Source of the DNA: Arion vulgaris
Lineage: Eukaryota; Mollusca; Gastropoda; Stylommatophora; Arionidae
Direction of reading: 5' to 3'
Length of the DNA stretch: 64,000 nucleotides
Assembly (NCBI GenBank): GCA_020796225.1
Contig: CM036755.1
Coordinates: forward strand, 86,241,803-86,305,802
Notes under the pieces: model-generated
Databases searched by the model: none
What the model was told of the DNA's origin: nothing
Seen by the model: the letters and a program-made list of their open reading frames with translations, nothing else
Program-made: the position numbers and the translations under genes
Shown here: positions 21,443-31,970 of the stretch, piece by piece
Position numbering within the stretch: position 1 is the stretch's first letter
Layout: the number at the start of each line of letters is the position of its first letter

Positions 21443-21639
21443 AACGATACGTTACATATCTCAGTTCGAGACCAAACTAATGGGACATATTGTTTGAGCC
21501 CCCACCCTCAATAATCCCCGGGATTAAAGATTGCATTCTGTATTATTTTCCAGGTTGGAGTAGGGAAACAACAGACATTGACATAATTATGTCAGAGTTC
21601 AGACAGTTCTGGTACGATTAACAGGTTAGAATATAAGGT

Positions 21640-22615
21640 AGCGTGACTTTCTACCACATACGATTTTGTTGGTGCTTGCGGGAACCAGTTTCTCGAGCAC
21701 TTCGCATAGTAGTTACCAGTTACACGGACAGGTTTTCGATGACTTGTTTGGCATTTACCATTAACACCAGGAAAACTGAGGTCACGTTTCAGCCCGTCCC
21801 TAGAGAGCAATACCATGATCCCGTCATTAATATTACACAACAACCTATCTGGCTAGCGGACAACTTTGCCTATCTTGGCAGCATCTTATTTAGATCGGCA
21901 AACATAGACTTCAAGGTCAACAATATGACCATTGCTGTATTTGGAAAGTTGTGTTCTACTGTGTGGGAGCGGAAGGTGTAACGCTTAATCACAAAACTAA
22001 ACGTTTTCCGGACCATAGTGCTAACCCCGCTGCTGTACACCAGCAAAGCACGGACAGTGTATAGCAGACACGCAAGGGAACTAAACCACTTCCACACAAG
22101 CTTTCTACGCAAAATTCCGGATACTGAATTCTTCGTAAGAGCAAAGATACCAAACGTCAATATCATGTTGCAGAAGGCACAGGTGAGATTTGCCGGACTT
22201 GTTGCTGGGATAACTGATAAACACATTCTTAAACATTGTGGCGAACTTGAGAGGGGCAGACGAATGGTTGATGTACAGAAAAAAACGCTTTAAAGATACT
22301 CTTAAAGTGTCTCTAAAATGCTTCGATATAGACACAACGTGCTTGAAATCCCTTGCACAAGATCCCCAAATGTGGCGCTATAACAATGCAATAGGAACTC
22401 GCATAGATGAGAATCGTTGCACTGTTGATGAGCAGAGAAAACGAGATGCTTGAAAAAACAACATGTCCAACCGTGATCATGTATGCATCACCTGTGGTAG
22501 GTGATTTTTGTTTCAGGATTGGACTTTATAATCACCTCTACACACACCAGAGAGGTGCAGCACTACATGTCTGATAATGTTGTCATCATCGCTTGCGATG
22601 TACCGCTATTAATTA
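21640..22615 (+). mobile_element. LINE reverse-transcriptase C-terminal region (family L6w)
   Basis: Plus strand: INTRKTEVTFQPVP, NFAYLGSILFRSANIDFKVN, FGKLCSTVWERK, stop, then KLNVFRTIVLTPLLY, RHARELNHFHTSFLRKI, AQVRFAGLVAGITDKHILKH, and, after a frame change, KDTLKVSLKCFDID. A final C..C/H..H-like piece (CITCGR, NHLYTH) closes ORF2. Stops and frame changes mark it as dead. The same 3' end recurs at 46520-46910. Confidence 0.83.
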
Positions 22616-23225
22616 TTAATACCAGTTACTGATCTCTAGACGTCAGCAAGTGAAGATGTGTTGACGCAGATATTCTGAGATCTTGCTCGTCTGGTATGTG
22701 ATTCAGTCTAATATCATGCACAACTGTACTTAAACTACTGCCTCCACTAGCGGGCAGCTTTATTTCCCTTCGAAACCTACTCAGCAGCGCTGCAATCGGT
22801 TTCCATGGTTATTATGGGAGGGGGGCACGGATCTTGATCAATGCCAGCACACTGATCATTTCATTTATTCATTGTGAAGCTACAAATGAATGACCAGTTA
22901 TGCAGAGCTCCAGATGTAGCCGACAGAGAATGTTTTATTAATGAAAATTGTGCAACTTATGTTAACAATGTCCACACTGCACGGGAACACAACTTTATTT
23001 TGATCAAGTTTAGATATCCAGCATGTACTACATGTAGATATTTCTGCTACATGTACATTTTGGGAGATATGGTAGCTTCCTTGAAATTTCATAGAGCAAC
23101 TTAACTCATGTGATGCTGTGCAAAAAGTTTCAAGATTAATTTTTTTTTAAAGTCGTATTGGACTGAACGTGGGCGTCTGTAGCTTAAGCGGTACTGAAAG
23201 TCCATGTGGACTTTTTTTTGGCGAA
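22616..23225. other. Intergenic, nothing recognised
   Basis: No host exon, transposon boundary or tandem repeat that I can support. Confidence 0.5.
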
Positions 23226-23244
23226 CTAGCGATCCATCTGTGCC

Positions 23245-23428
23245 AGTCTATCCCTACTACAGCTTTGTCTATCCCTACTACAGCTAAGTCTATCCCTACT
23301 GCAGCGAAGTCTATCCCTACTGTTGCTAAGTCTATCCCTATTGCAGCTTTGTTCTATCCCTACTGCAGTTAAATTTATCCCTACTACAGCTTTGTCTATC
23401 CCTACTACATCTTTGTCTATCTTAACTA
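23245..23428. repeat. Minisatellite, 21-bp unit, about 9 copies
   Basis: Unit TCTATCCCTACTACAGCTTTG with variants (GCTAAG, GCGAAG, GTTAAA). The period is a multiple of three, so short open frames run through it on both strands without meaning. Confidence 0.9.
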
Positions 23429-23439
23429 TAAACGTGCAT

Positions 23440-24100
23440 GTTAACACAGCCCACTCTCGTGTAAACAAAAGATATAATTCAACCTACTCGTTATCTCCGG
23501 AATTGCTAAAATTGGATTTTTAAACATTCATTCTCGTCTTTGCTGTCTACGGTTAAAAAGCACGGCTGTACCATATCTCTCTTAGTGGTAGGACAAATCA
23601 AGTTAGTATTTATCACAGCTAGATCAGTCTGATTGTTGGGAAAAAATTGAATAAAGGTAAGCGAGTAATAGATTTTAAAATATCATGTATATTTGATCTA
23701 CAATATTACTAAACCTGGCTCGAATGAAATAATAAAAATCATACTGACATTATTTTGTTAGTTATTATACACTCAATTCATAATTTGTAAAATTTAATTG
23801 TTTGTTAAAGTCTCTTTAAGCCAAAACACATTCTTTCAATCTGTGAACGAATCTTTTTGGTTATATTAGGGCGTGTAGGTCAATAAACCTAAAAAAATAA
23901 CTCATTGAGGAGAATCCAAATGTGTTATAAGTAACAACTTAAACTATATCGTTCCATATTGTAAAATGGGAAGTTTGGCGTTGGATAATTTATATAAAGT
24001 GTGCTCTTTCTAAGTTATTTATTATCACACGTTAGCTTTCGTTGTGTAGTGTGTGTTTTGTTCAGTCGACATGTTTGTTAACCTTCACAATGTCCTTCCT
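23440..24100. other. AT-rich intergenic sequence
   Basis: Very AT-rich, no ORF or repeat family recognised. Confidence 0.5.
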
Positions 24101-24105
24101 ACAAG

Positions 24106-24106
<1 letters not shown>

Positions 24107-24160
<54 letters not shown>
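24107..24160. repeat. (CA)n(TA)n compound microsatellite
   Basis: ACACACACACAC followed by a pure AT run of about 36 bp. Confidence 0.95.
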
Positions 24161-24229
24161 TATAGCTAGTTCGTGTGTCGAAATTAGGCCACATGTCAAA
24201 GGTTAGACAGGATGAACTGTCAGTATGCA

Positions 24230-24795
24230 CATTTCCTGTGCCTTTTCCTCTGATCTATTTTTAGTATCTGAGTAATTTACGTTATTAAAAAAACTAAAAC
24301 TAAAACAGTATGGAATGGAACTGATAAGAAAAACAAAGATGAGAATACTAAGAGCATACATATTCCCAGTGACAACGTATAAGTGTGGAAGTGAAGCATG
24401 GATATTTATCAAGGCAGTGGAAAAACATATGTTTTTGAATATAAGTGTTATAGAAGAGTCCTGTGTACATCATGAACAGAGAAGAGAATAAATAGATCTA
24501 TCCAGAAAGAACTCAAAATCAAAGAAAACTGAATGATGCTACAAATAAGAAAGATAAAATTGAAGTATTTTTGACATATAAAAAAGACACGAAGGGTTAG
24601 AGAAGACCACTATGGAAGGAGACATCCCGGCAAAGAGGAGAACAGTAAGATCACGGAGAAGATGGATTCAGGATGTAACTGGTGATTTGAACACCAGAGC
24701 TACAGGGGCGGAACTTCTGGCATATGAGAGAGAGAAATCCACAAGGACTGTTAGTGTAGCTATGACAAAGTTCTGCTGAGGACAATCTATTTAAT
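24230..24795 (+). mobile_element. LINE reverse-transcriptase C-terminal fragment (family L1w)
   Basis: Plus strand fragments MRILRAYIFPVTTYKCGSEA, KCYRRVLC, RRRWIQDVTGDLNTRATGAE in different frames, then the characteristic AAGTTCTGCTGAGGACAATC end. Same family as 30954-31864 but more decayed. Confidence 0.8.
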
Positions 24796-24844
24796 AATCA
24801 TCCTTCATCTTGGATATCATAATCATCTTTTTTCGCTTACGCAT

Positions 24845-25172
24845 TCATGTTTGTTTCTAATACGTCACACGGACACGTGATGAGAGACCTTGGACAGTGT
24901 CTTCTTACTACTTTTGCAAGCGATGTGCTTCCGTGTCCCGTACAACTTATCATCATCACTAGGTGCCGCGCCGGCTGGCGTAGACGATCATGGATCTCCA
25001 CATCATTGGTATTTGCTATCATCTCAGATGTTGACTCTCTTACGTGGCATGCAGCCAAAATGTCTACAATTTTCTCTCTTTCTGTCTCCCTCTGTCGCGC
25101 CTCACTTCGATTTTACCGACTGTCACAACGTGCTCTAAACCTCCCGTTCTCATCACATGTCCGAAAAATAAT
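24845..25172 (-). mobile_element. LINE L2w 3' half, split from 25447-25620
   Basis: Minus strand: HVRESTSEMIANTNDVEIHD preceded by CDSRKIEVRRDRGR-like sequence, ending at the GATGATG-type tail. Together with 25447-25620 this is one LINE copy cut by SINE B. Confidence 0.78.
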
Positions 25173-25186
25173 GACTGCCCTTTTCT

Positions 25187-25432
25187 CCTTTTTTGCGTTC
25201 GTTCTTTACGAGCAATTTTAATGACTCTTTGTGATATGTGTGATCTTTGTCAAGAACGTGTATACATTGCACATTGGTTTGGTAGGCCCCTAAACGCATA
25301 GACTTCTACACGTTTAAGACACGTGCATTCGATTTCAGCTAAATCTCCATAGTCGCTTCTTACGACATGCGTAGCAGGTAACAGTGGTTCTATTCTTTAC
25401 ATCCCAAATTAGGCCCCGGTAACCACTCGGGC
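25187..25432 (-). mobile_element. SINE family B, complete, 14-bp target duplication
   Basis: 246 bp bounded by GACTGCCCTTTTCT (25173-25186 and 25433-25446). Head GCCCGAGTGGTTACCGGGGC, core with GTAAGAAGCGACTATGGAG. Inserted in LINE L2w. Confidence 0.96.
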
Positions 25433-25446
25433 GACTGCCCTTTTCT

Positions 25447-25620
25447 TATATTGACAATAAGTTTTCTGTCTCTTGGCTTCATCCAACACTTCAACATTAT
25501 ATTGACAATAAGTTTTCTCTGTGTCTTGGCTTCATCCAACACCTCAACATTTGTTATTTTAACAGTCCGTGGGATTCTCATCATTCTTCTGTAAAAACAC
25601 ATCTCTTTTGCCTCCAGAGA
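25447..25620 (-). mobile_element. LINE L2w fragment (upstream part)
   Basis: Minus strand MCFYRRMMRIPRTVKITNVE, then VLDEAKTQRKLIVNI. A 50-bp stretch (VLDEAK..KLIVNI coding) is tandemly duplicated at about 25450-25550. Confidence 0.8.
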
Positions 25621-25629
25621 TGTTTCTAT

Positions 25630-25905
25630 CTGCTAGGTTCTTCTTCTTCTTCTTTTGTCGTCACACTGCTACCGGGTTGTTGCCCAGTGTCGTGGTTTTC
25701 TGTTTATATCTTGCGCTGTTCTGGTGGCTTGTGTGATTGTTATCTTGCTCTTTCACAGGATTCTGCTACGCCATCTAACCATCTTTCCGTGGTCTTCCTA
25801 TTGCCTTCTTTCCCGATGTTCTGTTGTAGAAGACTGTATACTGTGGAGTTTGGATGCATTCTTATTAAGTGGCCAAACCACTTCAAACCAAACAACTGCT
25901 AGGTC
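25630..25905 (-). mobile_element. LINE 3' end fragment (family L3w)
   Basis: Minus strand: KWFGHLIRMHPNSTVYSLLQ, NIGKEGNRKTTERWLDGV, TITQATRTAQDINRKPRHW, then AGTGTGACGACAAAAGAAGA into a GAAGAAG tail. It is almost the same terminus as at 45535. Confidence 0.85.
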
Positions 25906-26208
25906 ACAACCTATATATGTTGATTTCGGAGTCATCTATTTCTTCATTTCTGTCTTCAAATTGTATGTCAGCATTGCTGTTTTTAAGATGACCAACAAGG
26001 AATGATAAGTGCTGGAAAATGTATATTTTTTTCTTGACTTTTTTTTATGTATGCCTGAGTTCTGTACCTCATACAATTTTCATATATGTCAGGAATGGTC
26101 AGACTATTAATTTTTCTTTCTAAATTATTTATCGAAATACTTGTTTGAAAGCTGTTTAAAATTCCCGCTAACAGGTTTTTAAATGTTTCATTTCTAGAAT
26201 ATACGTAA

Positions 26209-26880
26209 ATGATGGAGACATCAAATGCAGAAGTCAACATCCCTGACACACCGGAAGCTAAACTTCGAGCTTCTTATTACAGTCTCTTTCATGAAATGCA
26301 GTTCCGGTGCACAAAGAACGCACTAATGAACTACCACCAAGCAGAGGTCTATGAACAGAAAGGTGATATCTACAAAAGGGTTACGACTGTGTTTACGGCA
26401 GCCTCTGCTACTGGTGTCCTTGCAAGTATCGTACAGAAAGGGCAGATGTTAGCCAGTAAAATGGGGGTAGCTGGTTTAATTGTGTTGCCGATTTGTGGAG
26501 CCATGCAGTTGGTCGGCAGTAGCACTTCTGAGTTTGTGCCTTCATATTATGAACGAGCCAGAAGACACACATGTGCAGCTGCGGGTTGGATGCAGGTAGC
26601 CGAAACAGCTAGAACAATGCAGTTATGGATGAAGATAGATTCGACCTATGATCTACAAAAAGTTTCCATCGAATACGAACAGATGTTGAACAGAAAAGAA
26701 TCAATTTCAAAGGAAGTGCGAATTCCCAGAGATACACACAAACAATTCCATGGCAACACAGAAACTGTGTACCTTGCTATGGCTAAACGACACAACACGT
26801 ACATGGAGTTTCTAAACCTGGAAGCCAAGAACAAAAGTTCTATAGCTCAGATTGATAAAGGAGATGATACTTATTTTTAA
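26209..26880 (+). CDS. SLATT-like two-TM protein (223 aa)
   Basis: Intact 223-codon frame with two adjacent ATGs (26209, 26212). A pyrimidine-rich acceptor TTTCATTTCTAG ends 11 bp before the first ATG, so a 5' UTR intron is likely and the coding part fits one exon. Layout: charged N-terminal helices (residues 1-57, with NYHQAEVYEQKGDIYKR), hydrophobic segment about 58-75 (VTTVFTAASATGVLASIV), short loop, second segment about 85-104 (MGVAGLIVLPICGAMQLVGS), then YYERARRHTCAAAGW, an amphipathic helix, EYEQMLNRKESISKEV and a basic tail. Two helices, two TM segments, then 'RA..H' and a 'Y..m..r..i' helix is the plan of SLATT domains, membrane effectors of nucleotide-signalling conflict systems in prokaryotes (also known in fungi). 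The family call is by pattern only. No AATAAA is visible within 200 bp. Confidence 0.75.
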   Translation: MMETSNAEVNIPDTPEAKLRASYYSLFHEMQFRCTKNALMNYHQAEVYEQKGDIYKRVTTVFTAASATGVLASIVQKGQMLASKMGVAGLIVLPICGAMQLVGSSTSEFVPSYYERARRHTCAAAGWMQVAETARTMQLWMKIDSTYDLQKVSIEYEQMLNRKESISKEVRIPRDTHKQFHGNTETVYLAMAKRHNTYMEFLNLEAKNKSSIAQIDKGDDTYF

Positions 26881-27004
26881 AAGAATATAGTTTACCATTT
26901 TGTTATAATTATTTTACTTGTGCCATTCAGAAACGTGTCCAGTTTCAGAAACGTGTAGAAAACTGTCCAGTTCCTGATGTTCTACATAAACTACGTTATT
27001 TAAG

Positions 27005-27055
27005 CGTCGTCATCATCATCATCGGGTGCCGTGCTGGCTGGCGTAGGCGATCAAG
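27005..27055 (-). mobile_element. LINE L2w 3' terminus, short remnant
   Basis: CATCATCATCATCGGGTGCC then GTGCTGGCTGGCGTAGGCGA, same terminus as at 24955 and 30415. Confidence 0.65.
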
Positions 27056-27251
27056 CTTTGTAAACCAAGCAAAACAATATAGTAGATCTATATAAGCTTC
27101 TAGGGGTTAGAAACCCTGTTAATCCACATCCACTTATACTATTTTAGATCTTCCGAACACACACAACAAAAAAATGGGTACAATCTCCAAATTAAAAGGT
27201 AAGACAACACTCAGCAACTACAGGACTGAGAAACCACATTCAGACAACCAT

Positions 27252-27597
27252 AAATGATTGAACCATCATCATTGAACTTCGATCTCTTTCTTACACAAGG
27301 AAATATCAGCGGCAGTGCACGAACTCAGTAGCACCGATGAGGGTCCCCAATGTAGTCTAGAAGATAGTGAAAATTTGTTGTAGGAAATTAATTTTGTCTA
27401 ATGCATTTTGCCAGGACAGTGGCTTTCCAGCCTGCTCTTCTCAATTTTTAACTGACTTCGATTGGACTAGGAACTCGATCTTAACCAAACAGAGACATCT
27501 GGAAATATATCTAGATGACTCCTCCAGGTATCAAAACCGGGTACCTTTGGAATGTGAGTTGAGCACCTAACCTCTACGCCACAGACCACGATTGTGA
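27252..27597 (-). mobile_element. SINE family C, best tRNA head
   Basis: The minus strand opens with CTGTGGCGTAGAGGTTAGGT (A box TGGCGTAGAGG) and, about 30 bp on, CCCGGTTTTGATACC (B box GGTTTTGATACC), a tRNA-derived promoter head. The body contains GGCTTTCCAGCCTGC (plus-strand reading) and the tail complement lies at 27250. About 345 bp; it defines family C. Confidence 0.88.
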
Positions 27598-28019
27598 TGT
27601 TTGGCAGAAAGCGAACCTACAGTTAGTGTTTCGAAATGAAGAAGAGTGTGTGTGGAAACCATTAATGGCTGCCCCGCATGTATAGTCAATCTCTGTAAGG
27701 GAGACTGCTTTGCAAACTTTCACTTTTATCTTCAATAAAACTGATACTTTGGAGTGAAACATACTTTCAGTATTATCATTCATTTTTTATTTCTTCACTT
27801 GTATAATTTTTCACATCCAACTTAAATGGTATTAACAACATATATGTTCACAAATTAGTTACATCATATATTTAACTGTAAATCTGGTCTTCAAATCACA
27901 AATATTGATTAAAAATTGTATTTGTTATGAATTTTATTTCATACACACTTATCATCATTACAGAGTTATTTCCCTTTTTCTGGGAATTCAGTATGGACTT
28001 TCTCGGATGTGCTGGGGCT

Positions 28020-28116
28020 TGATGTCTCTGTAAAATTGATATCTCTGTAAAATTGATGTCTCTGTAAAATTGATGTCTATGTAAAATTGATGTCTATGTA
28101 AAATTGATGTCTATGT
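28020..28116. repeat. Minisatellite, 17-bp unit, about 6 copies
   Basis: Unit TGTCTCTGTAAAATTGA, later TGTCTATGTAAAATTGA. It runs directly into a family A SINE. Confidence 0.88.
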
Positions 28117-28120
28117 CGTG

Positions 28121-28372
28121 TGTGTGGTGCCAGGGCCAGCAAGGGAAGCAAAGAATAGTGCCACTGTAGAACAATCTACAATGCATGTCGTAAGAGGCGA
28201 CTGATGTAAGTCCTAGGATGCTACCCTAATGAATAAAAAGCAGTGCAGAAATTGGATGTGCTGGCCTACTTGTAGACGCATTACTGGCACAATGTACAAT
28301 CGCTCTTTGGCTCAGATCACACACAAATCACAAAGTGTGATTTAACAAGTGGTCGATGTGGAGTGTTCAAGA
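28121..28372 (+). mobile_element. SINE family A copy
   Basis: Plus-strand orientation: head GTGTGGTGCCAGGGCCAGCA, core CATGTCGTAAGAGGCGACT, body GTGCTGGCCTACTTGTAGAC, ending GTGTTCAAGA without the full GAAGAAG tail, where the 53-bp array begins. Confidence 0.88.
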
Positions 28373-29272
28373 TACTTGACTAGAGATCAAAGAAGTAATC
28401 AATGTCTAGTATACTTGACCATTCATACTTGACCAGAGATCAATGAAGTAATCAATGTCTAGTATACTTGACCATTCATACTTGACCAGAGATCAAAGAA
28501 GTAATCAATGTCTAGTATACTTGACCATTCATATTTGACCAGAGATCAAAGAAGTAATCAATGTCTAGTATACTTGACCATTCATACTTGACCAGAGATC
28601 AAAGAAGTAATCAATGTCTAGTATACTTGACCATTCATACTTGACCAGAGATCAAAGAAGTAATCAATGTCTAGTATACTTGACCATTCATATTTGACCA
28701 GAGATCAAAGAAGTAATCAATGTCTAGTATACTTGACCATTCATACTTGACTAGAGATCAAAGAAGTAATCAATGTCTAGTATACGACCATTCATACTTG
28801 ACTAGAGATCAAAGAAGTAATCAATGTCTAGTATACGACCATTCATACTTGACTAGAGATCAAAGAAGTAATCAATGTCTAGTATACTTGACCATTCATA
28901 CTTGACTATTCATATTTGACCAGAGATCAAAGAAGTAATCAATGTCTAGTATACTTGACCATTCATACTTGACCAGAGATCAAAGAAGTAATCAATGTCT
29001 AGTATACTTGACCATTCATACTTGACCAGAGATCAAAGAAGTAATCAATGTCTAGTATACTTGACCATTCATATTTGACCAGAGATCAAAGAAGTAATCA
29101 ATGTCTAGTATACTTGACCATTCATACTTGACCAGAGATCAAAGAAGTAATCAATGTCTAGTATACTTGACCATTCATACTTGACCAGAGATCAAAGAAG
29201 TAATCAATGTCTAGTATACTTGACCATTCATACTTGACCAGATATCAAAGAAGTAATCAATGTCTAGTATAC
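28373..29272. repeat. Minisatellite, 53-bp unit, about 17 copies
   Basis: Unit TACTTGACCATTCATACTTG then ACCAGAGATCAAAGAAGTAA then TCAATGTCTAGTA. Three consecutive copies lack TTG before ACC (period 50), showing local spread of a deletion variant; one copy near 28900 has an extra short insert. Confidence 0.96.
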
Positions 29273-29409
29273 ACATGCATCTTGGCGGTAACAAACTCAT
29301 CCAGACTGTTCACTGTAAACTGTTACACTGGCATGAATGTTGACCATGTGCCAGTTACTTTTCTCAAAGGACTAGTCTGGAACAATGTAGCTTTTACTAT
29401 ATTTGTGTT

Positions 29410-30122
29410 AGAGTATTGTTGAATGATGTGCTAGGAGTATTGTGTGTTTTGTGCCTGTTAGAGTATTGTGTGTGTTGTCTAGAGTATTGTGTGTGTGTAT
29501 TGATGTGCTGTTAGAGTATTGTGTGTGTAGAGTATTGTGGTGTCTGTTAGAGTATTGTGTGTGTGCTAGAGTATTATGTGTGTCTGTTAGAGTATTGTGT
29601 GTGTGCTAGAGTATTGTGTGTGTCTGTTAGAGTATTGTGTGTGTGTTAGAGTATTGTGTGTGTCTGTTAGAGTATTGTGTGTGTGCTAGAGTATTGTATG
29701 TGTCTGTTAGAGTATTGTGTGTGTGCTAGAGTATTGTGTGTGTCTGTTAGAGTATTGTGTGTGTGCTAGAGTATTATGTGTGTCTGTTAGAGTATTGTGT
29801 GTGTGCTAGAGTATTATGTGTGTCTGTTAGAGTATTGTGTGTGTACTAGAGTATTATGTGTGTCTGTTAGAGTATTGTGTGTGTGCTAGAGTATTATGTG
29901 TGTCTGTTAGAGTATTGTGTGTGTACTAGAGTATTATGTGTGTCTGTTAGAGTATTGTGTGTGTGCTAGAGTATTATGTGTGTCTGTTAGAGTATTGTGT
30001 GTGTGCTAGAGTATTATGTGTGTCTGCTAGAGTATTGTGTGTGTACTAGAGTATTATGTGTGTCTGTTAGAGTATTGTGTGTGTACTAGAGTATTATGTG
30101 TGTCTGTTAGAGTATTGTGTAT
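29410..30122. repeat. TG-rich array, 40-bp dimeric unit, about 18 copies
   Basis: Alternating half units GTCTGTTAGAGTATTGTGTG and TGTGCTAGAGTATTATGTGT. The start (29410-29560) is irregular. Confidence 0.93.
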
Positions 30123-30284
30123 GTTCATTCAGACTACCTTCATATAAAAGAACTAATACATAAAATTATGTATTTGATAAAAGAATATTGCACACATTTT
30201 CTTTATCTTCTAAACAATTACTTGACAACAAAGTTTTGCACAAAATATCTCACAAGAAAGTCTTGCATAAAATTACTACATAAA

Positions 30285-30407
30285 AAAACTAGCACATTTA
30301 GCAAGGGACACTACTGAGCAGACACAAACCAATTACTCATTTAGCAATGAAAACTACTGAACATATACCAGTCAATAATACATTTAGCAAGAGACACTAG
30401 TCAACAT
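30285..30407. repeat. 43-bp minisatellite, part 1
   Basis: Unit AATACATTTAGCAAGAGACA then CTACTGAACATATACCAGTC. The same unit resumes at 30826-30953 and 31865-31970; two LINE fragments split the array. Confidence 0.88.
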
Positions 30408-30825
30408 ATCATCATCAGGTGTAGTGCCGGTTGGCTTAGGTGATCATGGATCTCTACAAATCTCTTCCCCTGGTATTTGCTACCATTTCAGATGTTGACA
30501 CTCATCTGTGCCATGAAGTCAGACCGTCTAATATTGTGTCTCTCTGTCTTGTCTCCCTTTGATTATAACAATTGTCACAATGGGTTCTAAACTTCCCCTT
30601 CTCATCACATGTCTGAAAAATGATGACTGCTTCTTTCTTATATTAATAATAAGCTTTTTCTGTGTCTTGATCTCATTCAACATCTCCACATTCGTCATTT
30701 TAGAACTCCATGTGATTCTCATCATTCTTCTGTAAAACCACATCTCTGAGGCCTCCAGAGATTTGTCGATCTATTTGTTTATCATTGATGACTTGCATCC
30801 ATATGTCAGTATTGGGTCTATGTAG
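30408..30825 (-). mobile_element. LINE 3' fragment (family L2w) inside minisatellite
   Basis: Minus strand: MINKQIDKSLEASEMWFYRR, MMRITWSSKMTNVEMLNEIK, FFRHVMRRGSLEPIVTI. Ends with the GATGATATG tail. 5'-truncated. Confidence 0.85.
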
Positions 30826-30953
30826 AACATATACCACATTTAGCAAGGGAGACTAGTGAACATATACAACTCAATAATAATACATTTAGCAAGGACACTA
30901 CCGAACATATACCAGTCAATAATACATTTAGCAAGAGACACTACTGAACATAT
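30826..30953. repeat. 43-bp minisatellite, part 2
   Basis: Three copies of the ACATTTAGCAAGRGACACTA unit between the two LINE fragments. Confidence 0.85.
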
Positions 30954-31864
30954 CACCAAATAGTTTGTCCTGAGCAGAACTTTGCCACCCCAACAGTCCT
31001 CTGGAATTTCTCTCTCATAGACCAGATGTCCTGCCTCTGAAGCCGTCATGTTCAAACTATCAGTTAGATCCTGAATCCATCTTCTCCGTGGTCTTCCTCT
31101 TCTTCACTTTACCAGTATGCCTCCTTCCATGATGGTCTTTCTCAGCCCTTCATGTCCTTTTTATAAGTCCAAAATATCTCAATTTTCTCTTTCTTATTTG
31201 TAGCATCAACCAGTTTTCTTTGATTTTGAGTTCTTTCTGGAGATATCTATTTGTTCTCTTCTCTGTCCAAGATATACGAAGGACTCTTCTGTAACACTTA
31301 TATTCAAAAGCACATATATGTTTTTCCACTGCTTTATTTAATGTCCATGCTTCACAACCATACGTTGCCACTGGGAATATGCATGCTCTTAGTATTCTGA
31401 TCTTTGTTTTCTTATCACTTCCGTTCCATACTGTTTTTAGTTGTTTAATATTTTGTAAAGCCATGTTTGTTCTTCTTTTAATTTTCTTCATCCCATTTCC
31501 ATCTGTTATCAGTGAACCAAGATATTCAAAACTGTTCACATTTTCTACTTTCTCTCCATTGATAAAAATATCATTTGTCATGTTCGTTTTATCTGTTGTT
31601 ATTATTTTTGCCACATTGAGATATAGATTTTGTTTTTCGCTTTTATCTTTCACTTCTCCTAATAATTTCTCAATCCCCTTTTGTGATGTTGACAGTAACA
31701 CTGTGTCGTCAGCGTATCGTAGTTCATGTATTTCTCTTCCTCCGATTATAAAAGGATTGTATTGTTCTTTTCGCAATCTTCTATAATATTCCTCATGATG
31801 TTTTCTGCATATATGTTAAACAGACAAGGCGACAGAATGCAGCCTTGTCTGACTCCTGCCCTAG
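30954..31864 (-). mobile_element. LINE L1w, 5'-truncated RT with YADD motif
   Basis: Minus strand from AGVRQGCILSPCLFNIYAEN, frame break near 31780, then GGREIHELRYADDTVLLSTS (catalytic YADD), FEYLGSLITDGNGMKKIKRR, RACIFPVATYGCEAWTLNKA, CYRRVLRISWTEKRTNRYLQ and a C-terminal RRGRPRRRWIQDLTDSLNMT-type end. It is the best-kept LINE in the window: one 208-codon frame (31776-31150) is open. Copies of CTGAACATAT flank it, but the host array repeats that motif, so a target duplication cannot be proven. Confidence 0.88.
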
Positions 31865-31970
31865 CTGAACATATACCATTCAATAATACATTTAGCAAGA
31901 GACACTACCAAACATATACCACTCAATAATACATTTAGCAAGGGACACTACTCAGCAGATACCAACCAAT
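31865..31970. repeat. 43-bp minisatellite, part 3
   Basis: Array unit reaching the 3' end of the protease frame; the TAG stop and the last few codons (about WLVSAE) of that gene are read from this repeat. Confidence 0.82.

Noticed and set aside
27530..27597. tRNA gene (A and B boxes on the minus strand)
   Set aside because: The arms do not close as a full tRNA and the sequence continues into the dispersed family C body: a SINE head. The same holds at 8700-8768, 51540-51640, 55580-55660 and 36296-36345.
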